From: Enoplosus armatus
Taxonomy: Eukaryota; Chordata; Actinopteri; Centrarchiformes; Enoplosidae
DNA: 64,000 nucleotides
Assembly (NCBI RefSeq): GCF_043641665.1
Contig: NC_092182.1
Coordinates: forward strand, 21,203,241-21,267,240
Direction: 5' to 3'
Of this stretch, positions 60,213-64,000 are shown piece by piece. The notes beneath the pieces were generated by a model that was given only the letters and a program-made list of their open reading frames with translations, did not search any database and was not told the origin of the DNA. Positions within the stretch are counted from its first letter, which is position 1; each line of letters starts with the position of its first letter. The position numbers and the translations under genes were made by a program.

Positions 60213-61082
60213 GTAATTGATATATTCTATGATGCAGTGCAAATACATTATTTAATATAAGTCAGTATATCAGATATCCACCTGTCTAATTTCCACACTG
60301 CTTATTCTCTGCATGGCTGCAAGGGAATCTACATGCGTGGAAAACGTATTTCAGATGGACACCTCAGTAGAATGGCCATAATCGTGAATCTTCTCTAAGA
60401 CGTTGTACATTTTCTTCTCGGTGTAGTGATGGATGACAGGATAATGAAATAGAGAACACCTTATTTGTTCGACCGAAAATAATCTGAACATTATGTTGTG
60501 TTTTTCACACCCCCACCTTCCGCTTTCTCGTAGCTTGTTGGCCTGTCTGATACCCAACTACGCTGACAGACTACCTCGAACCACCTCCGTATCGGGCCAC
60601 AGCTTTTTGGTATATATCACAGCCAACCCTAAGTACCAACAAATAAGCCCAGGAAAAGCAGTAATTCATCATGTGATGCTTGGCCGTAATATATCTCTCT
60701 GTCTTGGTCACCATAACTCTTCCTTATAGTAGCCGTTTGAACACTGCAGTGTTACCAGGGACAGGAGCGATAACTCTGGTGTAATAATGGACCTCTGCGC
60801 AGCCATGATGATAGACGAGCCCCCCTTGTAGGAATATATTCTTAATAAAACACACTTCTTTAATAAAGGTCTTTTATGTTGGAAGTCTCATGTGGGAGAA
60901 GACTTTGGAGACTGAAATCCCCACATACCTCCTGTGTATGTCTGAGCTGCCCAAGGTTGTCCCTATGCAGAATAATATGTTGTCCAACAGTGCTGAAAGA
61001 AATCCTGTGAATGTATTTACTTCACCAGGCACTTCTGGGCCTCACAGTGCCAGAGGTCAACCTCATGAAGCTGAGACATTTT

Positions 61083-61560
61083 CTTTTTTTTTTTGCCATG
61101 CTAGCAACGTCGCTCTTGGATGGCAAAGTCTGCCTATTAGTTGGTCCTCCACTTTGGGAAATTTTGTACATTCATGGTCCCCCAGAGGATCAATCCTGCT
61201 GACTCTGGAGGCGCAGTGGTTAGCACATGGGAGGTAGACCAGGGTAAAGCGGGTTGGCAGTTCGATCCCTGCCCACTTGTCCAAGTGTCCTTGTGCAAGA
61301 CACTAAACCGTAAGTTGCTCCCGATGAAGGCTAGCACCTTGCATGGCAGCTCGGTCGCCATCAGTGTACATTAAAGAAGTCCATTTACATGTATTCTCTG
61401 ACTCTGACTCTTTATTTAGCGCCATCATTGGGTCAACATTTTGATTTGTCTCATACTTATGACCAAATCAATATCAACATGTTAGCTTTGTCATTGTAAG
61501 GATGTTAGCACGCTGACGCTCACATTTAGCTCATTGGCACCGCTGTGTTTCAGTACTCTT
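61083..61560 (+). repeat. Interspersed fish repeat, copy 2, interrupted by a SINE
   Basis: The T-run plus GCCATGCTAGCAACG, then GGTCCTCCACTTTGGGAA and CATTCATGGTCCCC, correspond to copy 1 at 10941. After a SINE insertion it resumes at TTTAGCGCCATCATTGGGTC and ends with GTTAGCACGCTGACG and CACCGCTGTG. Confidence 0.55.
61207..61397 (+). mobile_element. tRNA-derived SINE
   Basis: The 5' part is tRNA-like: GCGCAGTGGTTAGCACATGG resembles an A box, and GTTCGATCC at 61260-61268 fits the pol III B box. The tRNA-unrelated body includes TGTGCAAGACACTAAACC and CATCAGTGTA. CTGACTCT flanks it on both sides (61199-61206 and 61398-61405, repeated once more at 61404-61411), a likely target duplication. It sits inside another repeat. 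The head may be transcribed by RNA polymerase III. Confidence 0.75.
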
Positions 61561-64000
61561 TTTACCTACTGTTCAAAACGTACATTTTCATTGCATTATA
61601 TGAAATGTAATAAATATATAAGTATAAGTATAAGTATCCTTCCGCCATTTTCAAAATATAAGGGGAAGTATTCCAAACTCTTCTACAGACATTTCTTGTT
61701 TTTTGCTGTTGTTGCCTTCATTGTTGTCCCACCAAACAACCGTATCCTCTGCAGGGGGAAATAGTGGTCATCATTCAGGCAAATATCTTAAGGTCCCCAT
61801 CGCTGGCTTTGCTTACGCTGAATGCAATTCATCTGCCTGTAGCTGATGAGCTGTCTGATAAGCCTCATAGTAATGGCCCTGTGAGATACTCTTCTTCTTC
61901 TTCTTGCCATGGATCACGTGGAGAAAAGGGCATTTGGAATGTGAATGAGAAATCAGATGGCCTTTTGTTACTCGACCTGTGAAGCCCATCGAGCAATTCA
62001 GGCATGTGAGTCATCTTTTGGTTTGTTACAGAGCATGTGCCATGTCACAGGCAGCTCGCAGGCAGGCTGAAGTAACCATACAGTGCAGCAGCTCAGACTG
62101 TGCGTTTACTCTTGAAGAGAAAGAAAAGTCCTGTACCTCCCGCCTGTTTAGAAGTCTATCTCAGCTGTAGTGGACTTTTGCAAAGGAAGTCTCCTTTTTT
62201 TGTGATGGATTTCCAGTTCAAGAGAATAAACATGGTTGTTGAAGGAATTAGACAGGAAGAAAAACTTGTGCACAAATTTAGTTTTTATATGTGAAGCAGA
62301 ATTGCTCATTTAATGCTTTCTGCTGTCTGCGTTGTTTCGGACCTGGCTGGAAACAGCCAATAAGGAAGAAAAAACAACTATGTTTGCGCAGTCTATCACC
62401 TTCCACCATAACAACCATTCATCCACTCGTCTGGCCAATGCAACCCAAACTTCCCTCACTGTATCTCACAAACAAACAGTCACAAGAAACATAACAATAC
62501 AAAATAGCAGTAAGAAAGAGGACGGACAAGGAGACGTGTGCAGAATATGATCAGCCAGACTCACATTAAGTACTTTGAACATATACTTTAGACGTTATAT
62601 ATTACATCCACGTCTATTCAGTGTGAGTAGGTGAGAGTGACGAGTGTAGCCCCGAGGTCGGAGGGTAAGAAGCTACAATATTACGTTATTGTAGACAGCA
62701 GTAAAAAAGTAATCTCTCCAGGCTCTCCACTTGTCACACTGTGCGAGCAGCAGTGCTTCACTTATTTTAAGCTCCTCAAGCTAAAAAGAGTAAGAAAAGG
62801 AGAAATGGTGTAACATTAATAAAGAAACTCCCCCAAATCCTGGACTCCAATGGATGATTCCCTCTCAAGAAAGTGACTTTGACCCATCGCACAACTATGA
62901 TATTGGTGGTGCTGCTAAGACTGATAACTCTGTCTATAAAGAAGCAAGAGGCTAAACTACCTCCAGAGTCGACCCTTTCACTATCACTCACATTTCCTCT
63001 ACATTACCTTGTTATCAGTGTGTTTTGGCATCATGTTACCAGTGTGCAGTGCATGCACTTACGCTAAGTGTTTGATATTTTATGTTTTTATGTTCTCTCG
63101 GCTTTGATGTTCAGCTCTGACACATTTACTGTAAAGCATGATTTCAGGATATGAGAGAGCACATGAGGATTGTGAGTGAAGACGAGTCTTGTGACACCTC
63201 TTTTAGCAGGTTTGTGGTGCCGAGTTTTACAGTGTGTCATTAACTCTAATGTTCTGTTTGGAGGTCTGGGCCCCCTCTAACAAAAGAAAACATATTCAAC
63301 ATTATTTTATCAGCTTGATGCTTCATATTGTTTCCTAATTTTACAAGAATTGCTTATATACATGATTTTGAACTGGCCACTGGTGTCTTATTGACCCCAA
63401 ACAATATATATATTCTGAATTAAGTTTGTATATTTCTTCTATAAATATAACGTAAATCCCACATTTGTGTAGACTGTCACACCTCTCACACACACTCCTG
63501 TCAGGCTCTTTGAAGCAGTCAAACTGATTTTCACTGTCATTTAGCATTTTTCTGTTTGAGCTCCTTTTCATCTATGACAGAGGTATTTCTCGGCTGTTTG
63601 ACAGATGATTCGGTCCTCGCTCTGTTTCTGCAGTAAAGATGTCGGGAGACAAATTTTCACTCGTCAGGAATCCATTTCCTCCGTGGCAGTGAAATACGTC
63701 ACATGAGCCGTCAGAAACACCCGTAGGTTAAACACGAAAAAATAATAACGTCTTATATTTGGGACAATACGGTATTTTTAGAATACAATCCCGGGCCATG
63801 CGTCACCATGTTTGCTCACAATCCATAGACACTGGAGAAAAAAGACTGAATAGGACAAAGAAAGATCAATCAGGTATTGGTGCGATTAGTAATCAGTGAA
63901 TCCTTAGTGACCACGTACTTTTTTACAAATTAGGTTTTGAGTAAAAAATATTTAAAGGAAAAAATGGTTTGAAATGTATTTTTGTACACATACAGCAGTG
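61561..64000. other. Gene-free end of window
   Basis: No supported gene. Short features are an AAGTAT hexamer run (about 61618-61638) and a CTT run (about 61890-61905). Confidence 0.4.

Noticed and set aside
61204..61290. A functional tRNA gene suggested by the B box GTTCGATCC
   Set aside because: The cloverleaf is incomplete and the unit continues into a SINE body with flanking duplications, so it is a retroposed tRNA derivative.
1..64000. CRISPR arrays, bacterial operons, phage or integrative elements
   Set aside because: The sequence is intron-bearing vertebrate DNA; no regularly spaced repeats or prokaryotic gene organisation were seen.

Overview
This window is vertebrate genomic DNA, almost certainly from a teleost fish, probably a percomorph. 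The genes are intron-rich and compact, the exon junctions follow GT-AG (two GC-AG exceptions), and the spacers hold fish-type non-autonomous DNA transposons, LINE 3' tails and a tRNA-derived SINE. The only recognisable protein-coding content is a head-to-tail tandem array of three igfn1-like genes (immunoglobulin-like and fibronectin type III domain containing 1), all on the minus strand. Mammalian IGFN1 is a skeletal-muscle, Z-disc-associated protein of the titin/myosin-binding-protein-C style, and tandem igfn1 copies are known in fish.

Layout, low to high coordinate: (i) copy A, 150-3720, of which only the first four coding exons (about 136 codons) lie inside the window; (ii) a 3.8-11.7 kb spacer with a candidate 5' untranslated exon of copy A, a 96-nt hairpin, a CArG/TATA pair and repeats; (iii) copy B, complete, 11929-19742, 23 coding exons, 1381 residues; (iv) a spacer of about 3.7 kb; (v) copy C, complete, 23695-42998, 25 coding exons, 1520 residues; (vi) 43-64 kb, where I find no convincing coding gene, only a candidate 5' untranslated exon of copy C, repeats, a CpG-dense patch, a 34-G run and possible regulatory sites.

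B and C share one architecture: Ig1, a charged helical spacer, Ig2, Ig3, a low-complexity linker, Ig4, Ig5, FN3-1, FN3-2, FN3-3, Ig6, FN3-4, Ig7, then a last coding exon that adds only two bases plus the stop codon. Exon lengths and phases after the linker are identical in B and C. The proteins differ most in the linker: B has one 528-nt exon rich in Ala-Lys repeats followed by an acidic run, while C has a 693-nt Lys/Ala, Gly/Ala and acidic exon plus two extra exons of 105 and 150 nt. The terminal FN3-FN3-Ig-FN3-Ig order matches the thick-filament-binding end of myosin-binding protein C.

I read exon boundaries directly from splice signals and checked that phases close: B totals 4146 coding nt and C 4563, both multiples of three. 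Untranslated exons, promoters and poly(A) sites are inferences.
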